DNA of 34,790 nt, from positions 1 to 34,790 of IMG/VR virus record IMGVR_UViG_3300005618_000040. One strand, written 5' to 3'. Under the pieces are notes generated by a model. That model was given only the letters and a program-made list of their open reading frames with translations. It had not been told where the DNA came from and made no database searches. Of this stretch, positions 16,076-21,993 are shown piece after piece. The translations under genes and the position numbers were made by a program. Positions within the stretch are counted from its first letter, which is position 1; each line of letters begins with the position of its first letter. The stretch is from a virus.

Positions 16076-16297
16076 ATGCGGCCGGATTACATCGGGCACG
16101 GTAACACTTGCTGGAGTGGCGAGCTCCACCCTCAAGCGGAATGGGGTATGCGCGCGATCGACGGCCGGCACGATGACGTGGACGGCTACGAAAGTCGCGC
16201 CGCGGCCGAGCACGCGATTGCGCTTGCGCCGGCGTACAATTTGCCGCGTCAAGAGCTCGTGCGGCGCGTCAACGGCGTGTGGTGCAACGTCTGGTAA
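16076..16297 (+). CDS. Small hypothetical protein
   Basis: This 73-residue protein has the look of a compact domain: WGMRAIDGRHDDVDGYESRAAAEHAIAL, then VRRVNGVWCNVW at the end. No recognised family. It starts on the base after the previous stop, so it is coupled. Two Cys (residues 12 and 71) are the only possible metal ligands besides His. Confidence 0.6.
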   Translation: MRPDYIGHGNTCWSGELHPQAEWGMRAIDGRHDDVDGYESRAAAEHAIALAPAYNLPRQELVRRVNGVWCNVW

Positions 16298-16392
16298 TTT
16301 CACCCTTTCTCGCTAGACAAGCGCGGTCAATTCAAGCATACTAAAAGAGTAGACGACAGCCGCGAGGCTTAAAAGCGCGAAGGAAAAAAAAG
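16298..16392 (+). promoter_or_regulatory. Early promoter/leader cassette 5
   Basis: TAGACA (16314-16319), 17 bases, CATACT (16337-16342), followed by the GTAGACGAC leader with AGCC-GCGA-GGCT. The upstream arm CCCTTTCTCGC is a poorer complement to GCGCGAAGG than in cassettes 2 and 3. Confidence 0.8.
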
Positions 16393-16575
16393 ATGCAAAC
16401 CGTTAACTATATCTCTGATGTGCAACACACGGCCGGCACTATCGGCTTTTCGATGCTGTATAAGACTTGGGGCGGCGAGCCGCAAAAGCGCACGGTGCTT
16501 TATCTGCGGGACTTCGACGGGCTTACACAGAGCGTGATTGTGCTTCCGGCCGACGCCGTGCGGGGTGCATTCTAA
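16393..16575 (+). CDS. Tiny hypothetical protein
   Basis: This 60-residue protein is beta-rich by eye (TIGFSMLYKTWGGEPQKRTVLYLRDF, then QSVIVLPADAVRG). No family is known. An AAGGAAA ribosome site from the cassette leader precedes it. Its stop overlaps the next ATG (TAATG). Confidence 0.6.
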   Translation: MQTVNYISDVQHTAGTIGFSMLYKTWGGEPQKRTVLYLRDFDGLTQSVIVLPADAVRGAF

Positions 16576-17138
16576 TGGCACTCAAGTTTGAAACCAACGT
16601 TCAAAACGAGCTCAAAATGCGGTCGCTCACCGGCGAGCTCGTGGATTCCCAGTTCGGCGGGCAACAGTTCCGGTTCGTGACGGACGCCGGCGCCTTTTAC
16701 GTGAGCGAGCCGGTCGGCGCGATCCTGCAGGATCGGTTCGCCGCGCTCGGCGTGACGGCCGGCGAAACGGTCGGCATCTGCAAGCGCGAAGTAGTCCGCG
16801 GCGGGCGCAAGTCGATTCAGTGGGAAGTGGAGCGGATCGGCGACGCGCCGGCCGAAGAACCTTCGATGCTCGAACGGCAACTCGCCGCGTCGCTCGCCGA
16901 AGTCGCCGCGCGCAAGGCGCCCGTACGGGCCGCGGCGCCTGGTCCGGCGCCGGCCGCGTTGATCGGTTGGCAACAGACGTTGCTCAATCAGACGCAAGCA
17001 CTCACCGACGTATACGCCGCGGCTCTTGCGTACGCGAGCGAGCGGCACGGCAACGCGGTCAAGCCGGAAGATATCCGCAACATGATGACAACCGCGTTTA
17101 TCGGGCTGCAAAAGGGCGGCGGGCAACGTGCAGCGTAG
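16575..17138 (+). CDS. Possible single-strand-binding-like protein (long paralogue)
   Basis: This 187-residue protein has an N-terminal beta domain of about 95 residues (MRSLTGELVDSQFGGQQFRFVTDAGAFYVSEP, then GVTAGETVGICKREVVRG...IQWEVERI). An Ala/Pro-rich linker and a C-terminal helical domain follow (LLNQTQALTDVYAAALAYASERHG...VKPEDIRNMMTTAFIGLQ). The two-part layout is one I have seen in unannotated proteins of phages and soil bacteria. The beta domain is also found, alone, in the gene at 17855-18160, so the two are paralogues. A single-stranded DNA or RNA binding role is a guess from the compact beta fold and early position. Confidence 0.65.
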   Translation: MALKFETNVQNELKMRSLTGELVDSQFGGQQFRFVTDAGAFYVSEPVGAILQDRFAALGVTAGETVGICKREVVRGGRKSIQWEVERIGDAPAEEPSMLERQLAASLAEVAARKAPVRAAAPGPAPAALIGWQQTLLNQTQALTDVYAAALAYASERHGNAVKPEDIRNMMTTAFIGLQKGGGQRAA

Positions 17139-17388
17139 CGGGTTGGTTGTGATCGAGCGGGCGAGCGAGCGGGCGGGCGGGTCGCCCGCTCGCTTCCGCA
17201 ATGACGCGACGCTCGGGTTTCTGTTGCGCGAAGCGATCAAGCTCGCCCGCGGCCGGCGCGATCCGACGCTAGTTTGGTTGCTCCACAAATGCGTGGAACG
17301 GATGACGGCCGAATTTCACCCTCAGACGCTAGACAAATCCGGTCAAGTCAAGCATACTGAAAGAGTAGACGACAGCCGCGAGGCTTAA
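17128..17388 (+). CDS. Small hypothetical protein whose 3' end overlaps cassette 6
   Basis: This 86-residue frame starts with GTG at 17128, overlapping the previous gene by 11 bases. Residues 25-55 (ATLGFLLREAIKLARGRRDPTLVWLLHKCVERM) look like two helices. The last 25 residues are encoded by the promoter and leader of cassette 6, so the C-terminus is probably free to vary. Inside it, 17157-17196 is another GC-rich imperfect palindrome. No family is known. Confidence 0.5.
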   Translation: MQRSGLVVIERASERAGGSPARFRNDATLGFLLREAIKLARGRRDPTLVWLLHKCVERMTAEFHPQTLDKSGQVKHTERVDDSREA

Positions 17389-17409
17389 AAGCGCAAGGGA
17401 AAAAAGACA
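17314..17409 (+). promoter_or_regulatory. Early promoter/leader cassette 6
   Basis: TAGACA (17330-17335), 17 bases, CATACT (17353-17358). The spacer has GGTCAAGTCAAGC, closer to cassette 1 than to 2-5. The leader and AGCC-GCGA-GGCT hairpin are intact; the upstream arm has largely lost complementarity to the ribosome site. Confidence 0.78.
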
Positions 17410-17655
17410 ATGTACACCAAAAAAATCACCTACTGCAAAGAATTCTTGAGCGGCACGCTGCAAGGTTTGACGGTTCGCGAAAGCGTGCCGACTACCGATG
17501 ACGCCGTGACGATGCGGCTTGAGCGGTTGCAGCAATTGCAGCGCGATTACGTGTTGCATGGAATGAAGGCGAAAGACGTTTCCGGCAACTGGTATCGCGT
17601 TTACAACATCGGGTGCGAGGATATCGCACCGGCGCCGGCCGCGGAGGTTGCATAA
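17410..17655 (+). CDS. Small hypothetical protein
   Basis: This 81-residue protein has YTKKITYCKEFLSGTLQGLTVRE and AVTMRLERLQQLQRDYVLHGMKAKDVSGNWYRVYNI. The first part reads like a beta hairpin and the middle like a helix. No family is known. AAGGGAAA precedes the ATG, and the stop overlaps the next start (TAATG). Confidence 0.65.
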   Translation: MYTKKITYCKEFLSGTLQGLTVRESVPTTDDAVTMRLERLQQLQRDYVLHGMKAKDVSGNWYRVYNIGCEDIAPAPAAEVA

Positions 17656-17855
17656 TGCGTCGCCAGTACGAGCCGTTGACGCCGGAAGAATTGCAGGCGA
17701 TTCGATCGTTTGCCGATTACGCCGGCCGGACGTGGAAGGCGGATTTGCTGCACGCATGGGAACGGGCGAGTATGCCGGGTTTGCTTCACAAGCTCCGTAA
17801 TTCGCATGGGCCGACGTGGTTGGTTAACTTCCGGTTGCCGCGGGCGGGGGAGTAA
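17655..17855 (+). CDS. Tiny hypothetical protein
   Basis: This 66-residue protein is helical and basic (LTPEELQAIRSFADYAGRTWKADLLHAWERASMPGLLHKLRN), ending in TWLVNFRLPRAGE. No family is known. It is coupled on both sides by TAATG overlaps. Confidence 0.6.
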   Translation: MRRQYEPLTPEELQAIRSFADYAGRTWKADLLHAWERASMPGLLHKLRNSHGPTWLVNFRLPRAGE

Positions 17856-18160
17856 TGAACAAAATCACTTTCAAGCTCGACGCGCCGCTAGTGGTTCACA
17901 TGATGGACTTGAACGGCCGCGAATTCGATTCGGACTTCCCGCCGTTTGATAGCTACTGGGTCTTTGAAGCGGAGGAGGGCCGGTTCTATCTCTCGGACAC
18001 GCAAGGCGCGCTCTTTCGCGCCAGGTTGAAGGCGCGCGGCATCGCGGCCGGCGAGCCGGTGACGATCGTCAAAACGAAAGTGCCGAACGCGAACAGCGGC
18101 CGGCCGATCATCGAGTACTTGCCGTACGCATGGGCGCCGCTCGAACGCGGCGCCGCTTAG
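17855..18160 (+). CDS. Possible single-strand-binding-like protein (short paralogue)
   Basis: This 101-residue protein aligns by eye with the first 95 residues of the protein at 16575-17138: hydrophobic start, MMDLNGREFDSDF (against LTGELVDSQF), GRFYLSDTQGALFRARLKARGIAAGEPVTIVKTKV (against GAFYVSEPVGAILQDRFAALGVTAGETVGICKREV). It lacks the C-terminal helical domain. A nucleic-acid-binding role is inferred only. It is the last gene of the cassette 6 unit and is followed by a hairpin. Confidence 0.65.
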   Translation: MNKITFKLDAPLVVHMMDLNGREFDSDFPPFDSYWVFEAEEGRFYLSDTQGALFRARLKARGIAAGEPVTIVKTKVPNANSGRPIIEYLPYAWAPLERGAA

Positions 18161-18170
18161 AAAATAAATC

Positions 18171-18188
18171 GGGCGCCTTCGGGCGCCC
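18171..18188. terminator. UUCG-loop hairpin ending the early region
   Basis: GGGCGCC and GGCGCCC form a 7-bp stem around a TTCG tetraloop. On the forward strand no T run follows; on the reverse strand GATTTATTTTC follows, so it would be a better terminator for the reversed gene at 18581-19141. Confidence 0.6.
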
Positions 18189-18209
18189 ATCAAGGTTTGA
18201 AGGGAGTAA

Positions 18210-18584
18210 ATGAAGGGTTCAAAATTTGGCTTGGGTTGTATCGGGTTGCTCGTGGTTGTGTTCGTTCTGGTAATGATCGTCATTGGCCGGCACAAGGCGA
18301 CGCCGGAACAAGCGGCCGAGAGCGAAGCCGTGACGACGGGCTATACCGCGGCGTTCGAGTGTCAGAATGCCGTGCGCGCCCGGTTGAAGTCGCCGGCCGG
18401 CGCCGAGTTTCAGGCGCCGCGGCGCGCCGATATCACGCGGTACGCGGACGGCTACAAAATCGTTTCGTACGTGGACGCGGCGAACAGTTTCGGCGCGAAG
18501 GTCCGCACGCCGTATACGTGTCTGGTTGAGTCGAAGGGCGGCGAGCTCAAGGTGATTGAGCTCGACGTGAAGAACCGGCGTTAG
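18210..18584 (+). CDS. Single-pass membrane protein, family of unknown function
   Basis: This 124-residue protein has one hydrophobic segment (residues about 8-26, GCIGLLVVVFVLVMIVIG) and an outside-facing or periplasmic domain with AFECQNAVRARLKSPAGAEFQ, YKIVSYVDAANSFGAKVRTPYTCLVE. The C-x-N/D-x-V-x-x-x-L-K-S-P pattern and the YVDAxNxFGAxVRTxYxC block occur in a widespread family of unknown function that I recall from phages. Two Cys (in FECQ and YTCL) could form a disulfide. AAGGGAG precedes the ATG. Its stop overlaps the convergent stop at 18581. Confidence 0.7.
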   Translation: MKGSKFGLGCIGLLVVVFVLVMIVIGRHKATPEQAAESEAVTTGYTAAFECQNAVRARLKSPAGAEFQAPRRADITRYADGYKIVSYVDAANSFGAKVRTPYTCLVESKGGELKVIELDVKNRR

Positions 18585-19141
18585 TCGTCGTCCGCGGCGT
18601 CGTCGTCGTTCACCGGCACGGCGCGCGCTTCGATGATGCGGCCGAGCCGTTCGGCGAACAGTTCGCGCGGGCCTTTATCGAGCACGCCGGTATCACTCTC
18701 GGGCGACAGCGTTTTGATCGAGTGTGCATCAAGCACGTTTCGCATCATGCTCACGAGCGCGGCGCCGTCGTCGGCCGTAATCTCGCCGCGGCTCACACGC
18801 TGAATCACGTCAAGCATCGCGGCGCGCACGTCGGCCGGCGTTTGGGTCGGCGGAAGCTCGCACGTCATCGGCGCCGTGCGCGGCCGCGGCCAGATGCGAT
18901 CAAAAACAATCTTCGCGGCCATCATGTCGCCGCGCTCGGCCGCGTCTACCACCTTTTCGAGCAGCTTGACGGATCGCGACCGGGCGTAGTGCTCAAGCTC
19001 GCGGTGCTTGCGGTTGCGGGCGCCGGCCGGCCGGCCGTTGCCGTCGTTCGGTAGGTTGCTCGGCTCGATCGGCTCGGCGGGCTCGAAGTCGTCAAGTAGA
19101 AACGGTTGCTCCACCGGAAACCCCTGCAACTGTTTTATCAC
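18581..19141 (-). CDS. DUF5681-like protein, possible small-terminase relative
   Basis: This 186-residue protein has an NGRPAGARNRKHRELEHYARSRSVKLLEKVVDAAERGDMMAAKIVFDRIWPRPRTAP block (about residues 34-90) and then LPPTQTPADVRAAMLDVIQRVSRGEITADDGAALVSMMR. Both blocks are typical of DUF5681 proteins, which carry a GRPxGxxN AT-hook-like start and are often found next to phage genes. A small terminase role is possible because no other candidate is visible, but its reversed orientation and distance from the large terminase argue against certainty. It starts with GTG at 19141. Confidence 0.65.
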   Translation of the reverse strand: MIKQLQGFPVEQPFLLDDFEPAEPIEPSNLPNDGNGRPAGARNRKHRELEHYARSRSVKLLEKVVDAAERGDMMAAKIVFDRIWPRPRTAPMTCELPPTQTPADVRAAMLDVIQRVSRGEITADDGAALVSMMRNVLDAHSIKTLSPESDTGVLDKGPRELFAERLGRIIEARAVPVNDDDAADDD

Positions 19142-19143
19142 GC

Positions 19144-19209
19144 GCCGGAAGGCGGCACAACGGGCGGGGCCTTCCGGCCGGCCGGCATACGTGGCACAAT
19201 ATATGCCGG
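19144..19209. promoter_or_regulatory. Divergent control region with two inverted repeats
   Basis: Between the reversed gene starting at 19141 and the forward gene at 19243 lie GCCGGAAGGC (19144-19153) with its perfect complement at 19169-19178, and CCGGCATA (19182-19189) with TATGCCGG (19202-19209). The second pair surrounds an AT-rich ACAATATAT stretch that could be a -10 region. Operators for divergent promoters are the likely reading. Confidence 0.45.
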
Positions 19210-19242
19210 TTCCCTTATTTTCCTCCCCGATCGGGTGAACCT

Positions 19243-19476
19243 ATGCAGGCTGCAGTAGTCGCGATCGTATCGCTTGAAAGAGAAACGGGCCGGCTCAAAC
19301 AGGGCTATGACGTTTGGGACGTGCGCGGGAAGCTGGTACTGCGTACGCTCGTACTCAAGCGGGTTCTGCGTCGCAAGGTGTGTTACTTCCGCGTCAACAC
19401 GACCGGCAAGGTATACGCGCTCGACGGCCGGCAAACGTCGGTTGAGATATCGGCCGACGCGATCGCCTGGAGATGA
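19243..19476 (+). CDS. Small hypothetical protein
   Basis: This 77-residue basic protein is beta-rich (VVAIVSLERETGRLKQGYDVWDVRGKLVLRTLVLKRVLRRKVCYFRVNTTGKVYAL). No family is known. GGGTG lies before the ATG. It is followed within 3 bases by a nearly perfect palindrome that probably ends its transcript. Confidence 0.6.
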   Translation: MQAAVVAIVSLERETGRLKQGYDVWDVRGKLVLRTLVLKRVLRRKVCYFRVNTTGKVYALDGRQTSVEISADAIAWR

Positions 19477-19478
19477 AC

Positions 19479-19515
19479 GAGCGGAGAGAAGCGGAACTTC
19501 CGCTTCTTTCCGCTC
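19479..19515 (+). terminator. Long perfect palindrome (terminator-like)
   Basis: GAGCGG-AGA-GAAGCGGAA, one base, then TTCCGCTTC-TTT-CCGCTC: 18 consecutive pairs allowing one G-U. ATTTGCTTTATAAT follows, giving a T-rich tail. It has the same GCGGAAxTTCCGC core as the hairpins at 1, 24948 and 26153. Confidence 0.65.
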
Positions 19516-19523
19516 ATTTGCTT

Positions 19524-19529
19524 TATAAT
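19524..19529 (+). promoter_or_regulatory. Perfect -10 box (TATAAT) 7 bases before a start codon
   Basis: TATAAT ends 7 bases before the ATG of the double helix-turn-helix gene, and no ribosome site is present, so the message would be leaderless. No clear -35 box is visible because the palindrome at 19479-19515 occupies that place. Confidence 0.5.
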
Positions 19530-19536
19530 CGTCCGC

Positions 19537-20010
19537 ATGTCCAAAAAGCTGGAATTGCTCACGAAGCATATCGCTGCCGACCGGCTTAAGTTGAGTGTCC
19601 GACGTCTAACCGAGCTCGCGGCCGAAGGCAAATTTACACGGCATCGCGCGTTCGATCCGGAGACGCGGCGCGATGCACTGATGTTTGATGCCGCGGAGAT
19701 TGAAGCCTATCAGGGCCGGCGAGAATACGACTCGGCGCCCGCGGGCACGACGGCCGCGCTCGTGACGACGGCGCCGCGGCGGTTGCCGCTCGACGAGTAC
19801 GATATCGACGAACCGGCCGCGGCCGTCACGTTGCGGCCGTGGCTCACGATCGCCGAATCCGCGGAGTACTCGGGCTTGCCGGCGTCGCACTTGCTCGGCA
19901 TGATCGAAGCCGGCGAGCTCGCCGCTCGCGACGTCGGCATCCGGCCGGGTGGACACTGGCGGGTGCGGCGTCTCGATCTGGACGCGATCGAAGGCGAGCG
20001 CGTCAAATAG
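19537..20010 (+). CDS. Regulator with two excisionase/MerR-like helix-turn-helix units
   Basis: This 157-residue protein seems to hold two winged helix-turn-helix units of the excisionase type. The first is ADRLKLSVRRLTELAAEGKFTRHRAFDPETRR (about residues 12-46). The second is WLTIAESAEYSGLPASHLLGMIEAGELAARDVGIRPGGHWRVRRLDLDAIE (about 102-153), a classic HTH_17-like layout with a conserved GGHWRV end. An Ala/Thr/Pro linker joins them. It may regulate early genes or replication; no integrase is present to suggest a true excisionase. The leaderless arrangement upstream is described separately. Confidence 0.8.
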   Translation: MSKKLELLTKHIAADRLKLSVRRLTELAAEGKFTRHRAFDPETRRDALMFDAAEIEAYQGRREYDSAPAGTTAALVTTAPRRLPLDEYDIDEPAAAVTLRPWLTIAESAEYSGLPASHLLGMIEAGELAARDVGIRPGGHWRVRRLDLDAIEGERVK

Positions 20011-20368
20011 CTGCACATGTCCGCTTACACGTCTACTATCTTTCGATAGTGATTCGGCGTACGGCCGTTGCCGGCCGAGCTATTGGCTTTTTGCGGGCGC
20101 CGGGTATATCGTCATTGCCTAGCAAGGCATTGTAACCGGCAGAGCGGTTTTCGCATCGGCGCGGCCGGCCGTAACAGGTCCTTTGACTCCCAGCTTGCGC
20201 GGGTTGTTTATAGCGCGAGCGAAAGGGGTCAACGTGTCTCTACGGCCGGCGCCAATTTTCACACGCGATCGCACGCAAAAGCGTTGCGTGTGTGTCACGG
20301 CTCCAAAACATTTCACTAGCGTGCTGTTTGCGCGGTGTGATACGGTTGTCAGTGAAATTTACGGGCCG
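20011..20368. other. Non-coding stretch before the replication gene
   Basis: No convincing gene. It holds small hairpins, CTATC-TTTC-GATAG (20036-20049) and TGCCT-AGCA-AGGCA (near 20116), and an imperfect larger one around 20262-20293 built from ACACGC and GCGTGT arms with an inner ACGC-AAAA-GCGT. A promoter is listed separately at 20183. Confidence 0.6.
20183..20212 (+). promoter_or_regulatory. Probable promoter for the replication gene
   Basis: TTGACT (20183-20188), an 18-base spacer and TTTATA (20207-20212). It would give a leader of about 340 bases that contains the hairpin cluster at 20369-20471. Confidence 0.5.
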
Positions 20369-20499
20369 ATTCGCCCTAAAAAGCGAATGGCCCCACGATG
20401 CTGGAAACATCGTGGGGCTGGATGTATTCCGGCCAGATCGGAAACAACAGGTTCAATGTTGAAATCCAGCCGGGACGCTAACGAGCGTACCACAAAATC
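20369..20499 (+). ncRNA. Cluster of conserved-looking hairpins upstream of the replication gene
   Basis: Consecutive perfect stems: ATTCGC/GCGAAT (20369-20388), an 11-bp GCCCCACGATG/CATCGTGGGGC (20390-20418, 7-base loop), and a three-way junction closed by GGCTGGAT (20416-20423) with ATCCAGCC (20464-20471). The junction encloses TTCCG/CGGAA (20427-20443) and CAACA/TGTTG (20445-20461), both with 7-base loops. ACGCT-AACG-AGCGT follows. The 11-bp stem and the closing stem share three bases and cannot both form fully, so the RNA could switch. A control RNA, leader or part of the origin are all possible. Confidence 0.55.
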
Positions 20500-20556
20500 C
20501 CGCGAAATCGCTCGATCTTTCGTTCACTGTTTCCCCTACAGCGAGGAGCTCGCCTT

Positions 20557-21714
20557 ATGAGTGTTGAAACCGCACATATGCCGGAATCGCCGGCGATGCA
20601 TGTCGATCGCAAACCGCAACAATCGGAACGGTCGCGCGATCGCGCCGGGTTCGTCAAACTTCGCCGCGGCCGGCTCGAAAAGGGCGCCGCGGAGGGCACA
20701 CTGTCATGGAACTACGAAACCGTGATTCGCGCGTTCGGGCCGATCGGCGCGTGGGCCTTCGTCTACGTGCTCGACCGGACGACGGAAGCATATCCGCCGC
20801 GCGATTACGTCAAGCTCGATCTAGACGATTTGGGCGCGGCCTTGAACGTCGGCGAGCGGCAAGCGCGCAACGTAATCGACACGTTGATCGAAAAGGGCGG
20901 CATTGCCCGCGATCCGGACGACGCCGGCCGCGTGCGCGTATGCCTGGACGCGATCGAGCGGGCGCCGGCGCGGACGCGGACGTACGAGCGGAAGGCCGAG
21001 GCGGAAGTCCGCGGCGCTCAAATGGGGTTGCCGCTCGTGAAAATATTTTCACCGGAGCCGGCCGCGCCGGTGATCGAGGATCGGGCGCCCGAAAGTGAAA
21101 ATATTTTCCCGATCCTGCAGGCGCCGACTGCAAATATTTTCACTGAGCCGGAAGGAAATTGCCGGAAGCCGGAAAGTTATTGCCCGTGGAATTGGAGTTG
21201 TCCACATCTTTCGAGCGGGTTAGCGACACTGCAGACCTATGCAGAAGTGAAATCCTCAGAGTCGTCGTCGTCGGTAGACGTGGACGACGCCGACGCGAAA
21301 AGCGTATTTAGCACAAATTCCTTCCACGCCGAGCTTGCTCGCGCGTTCGCCGGCGCCGGAAAATCCGTGCCGACGGAGCGACAGTCCGCGGCCGTCTACG
21401 ACGCGATCGACGGCGCGGCGTTTCTCGCGTGGCTCACGCCGGCGAAGCTCCTGAAGGCGAACGGGCCGGGTATTCTACCCAGTTGGATTGAGGAATTCCG
21501 TACGTTCACGGCCGCGGCGCAATCGCTAGCGGGCGATCGGGCGGCGGCGCGGTTGCGCGAGCGCGAAGAATTGCACGCACTCGCGGAGCGGGCGCGGCTC
21601 GACGACGAACGGGCGAAGGCGCGGGCGGCGAACTGTGACAAGTGCCACGGTGCCGGCGTCATCAAAACGGCCGGCCGGCCGTCTAAACGCTGCATTTGCC
21701 AGGACGCGCGGTAA
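20557..21714 (+). CDS. Replication-initiator-like protein
   Basis: This 385-residue protein has an N-terminal winged helix domain (about residues 45-135: LSWNYETVIRAFGPIGAWAFVYVLDRTTE, LDDLGAALNVGERQARNVIDTLIEKGGIARDPD) like the helix-turn-helix domain of phage replisome organisers (lambda O/DnaD-type start). A disordered Pro/Glu/Ser-rich middle follows (about 160-260), then a helical part and a C-terminal zinc motif CDKCHGAGVI...KRCIC. Palindromic AT-rich repeats lie inside the coding sequence, as origin repeats do in lambda O. A GAGGAG site precedes the ATG. I infer origin binding and recruitment of host replication proteins, since no polymerase or helicase is encoded. Confidence 0.65.
   Translation: MSVETAHMPESPAMHVDRKPQQSERSRDRAGFVKLRRGRLEKGAAEGTLSWNYETVIRAFGPIGAWAFVYVLDRTTEAYPPRDYVKLDLDDLGAALNVGERQARNVIDTLIEKGGIARDPDDAGRVRVCLDAIERAPARTRTYERKAEAEVRGAQMGLPLVKIFSPEPAAPVIEDRAPESENIFPILQAPTANIFTEPEGNCRKPESYCPWNWSCPHLSSGLATLQTYAEVKSSESSSSVDVDDADAKSVFSTNSFHAELARAFAGAGKSVPTERQSAAVYDAIDGAAFLAWLTPAKLLKANGPGILPSWIEEFRTFTAAAQSLAGDRAAARLREREELHALAERARLDDERAKARAANCDKCHGAGVIKTAGRPSKRCICQDAR
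21037..21206. repeat. Candidate replication origin: AT-rich palindromic repeats and a DnaA-box-like site
   Basis: Three related 16-base sites: a perfect palindrome GTGAAAATATTTTCAC (21037-21052), GTGAAAATATTTTCCC (21095-21110) and CTGCAAATATTTTCAC (21128-21143). They sit in the replication gene, and the first is in a different codon register from the other two, so the DNA itself seems conserved. TTGTCCACA (21198-21206) differs by one base from the E. coli DnaA box and equals the form known in high-GC bacteria. Confidence 0.6.
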
Positions 21715-21730
21715 CCTCCGCGTAACTCGG

Positions 21731-21759
21731 TTGTAACATCACTGAAGGGCTAGTGTATT
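21731..21759 (+). promoter_or_regulatory. Probable promoter of the structured RNA
   Basis: TTGTAA (21731-21736), a 17-base spacer and TGTATT (21754-21759). Transcription would begin near 21766, leaving about 20 unpaired bases before the first stem of the RNA at 21787. Confidence 0.5.
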
Positions 21760-21765
21760 TTCCCT

Positions 21766-21928
21766 ATACCGATGTTAGGTGGGCATGGTATAGGCTTGCG
21801 TGCAGTTACCCGAAATAGTTCGGAGACAAGCCCAACGAGGTTCATCCGTCTGAGGGATGCGGGACTTGTCCGGAAAAGTGCATGTCTATACCAACCGGCC
21901 TTTGCCCTTCGGGGGGTTTCGCGGTTGG
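21766..21928 (+). ncRNA. Folded RNA resembling HEARO/omegaRNA
   Basis: Nested stems can be read directly: GGTATAG (21787-21793) with CTATACC (21886-21892); CGTGCA (21799-21804) with TGCATG (21879-21884, one G-U); CCGAA-ATAG-TTCGG (21810-21823); GACAAGCCC (21825-21833) with GGG-A-CTTGTC (21861-21870) enclosing CATCC/GGATG (21843-21859). A second domain AACCG/CGGTT (21893-21926) holds a CCC-TTCG-GGG hairpin. The single-stranded stretches (CAACGAGGTT, GTCTGAGGG) and this fold recall the HEARO RNA that precedes IscB genes. The 5' 20 bases could be a guide. CTATACC is also present at 21764-21770 and could compete for the first stem. The family match is from memory, not from a model search. Confidence 0.6.
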
Positions 21929-21993
21929 GCTCGGCCTCAAGTACCAACACTGAATCTCTCTGTGTTTCCTCCCCTACATTTGGAGTTTCTGTA

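Noticed and set aside
12636-17409. The repeated cassettes as attachment sites or insertion sequences
   Set aside because: Each holds promoter boxes and a ribosome site at fixed distance from a gene; there is no transposase and no target duplication.
19537-20010. Excisionase of a temperate module
   Set aside because: The helix-turn-helix type fits, but no integrase or attachment site is visible, so only a regulator is claimed.
20445-20461. A tRNA T-arm (CAACA-GGTTCAA-TGTTG) suggesting a tRNA
   Set aside because: The loop is offset from the tRNA rule, no D-arm is present, and the neighbouring 7-base loop lacks the U before an anticodon.
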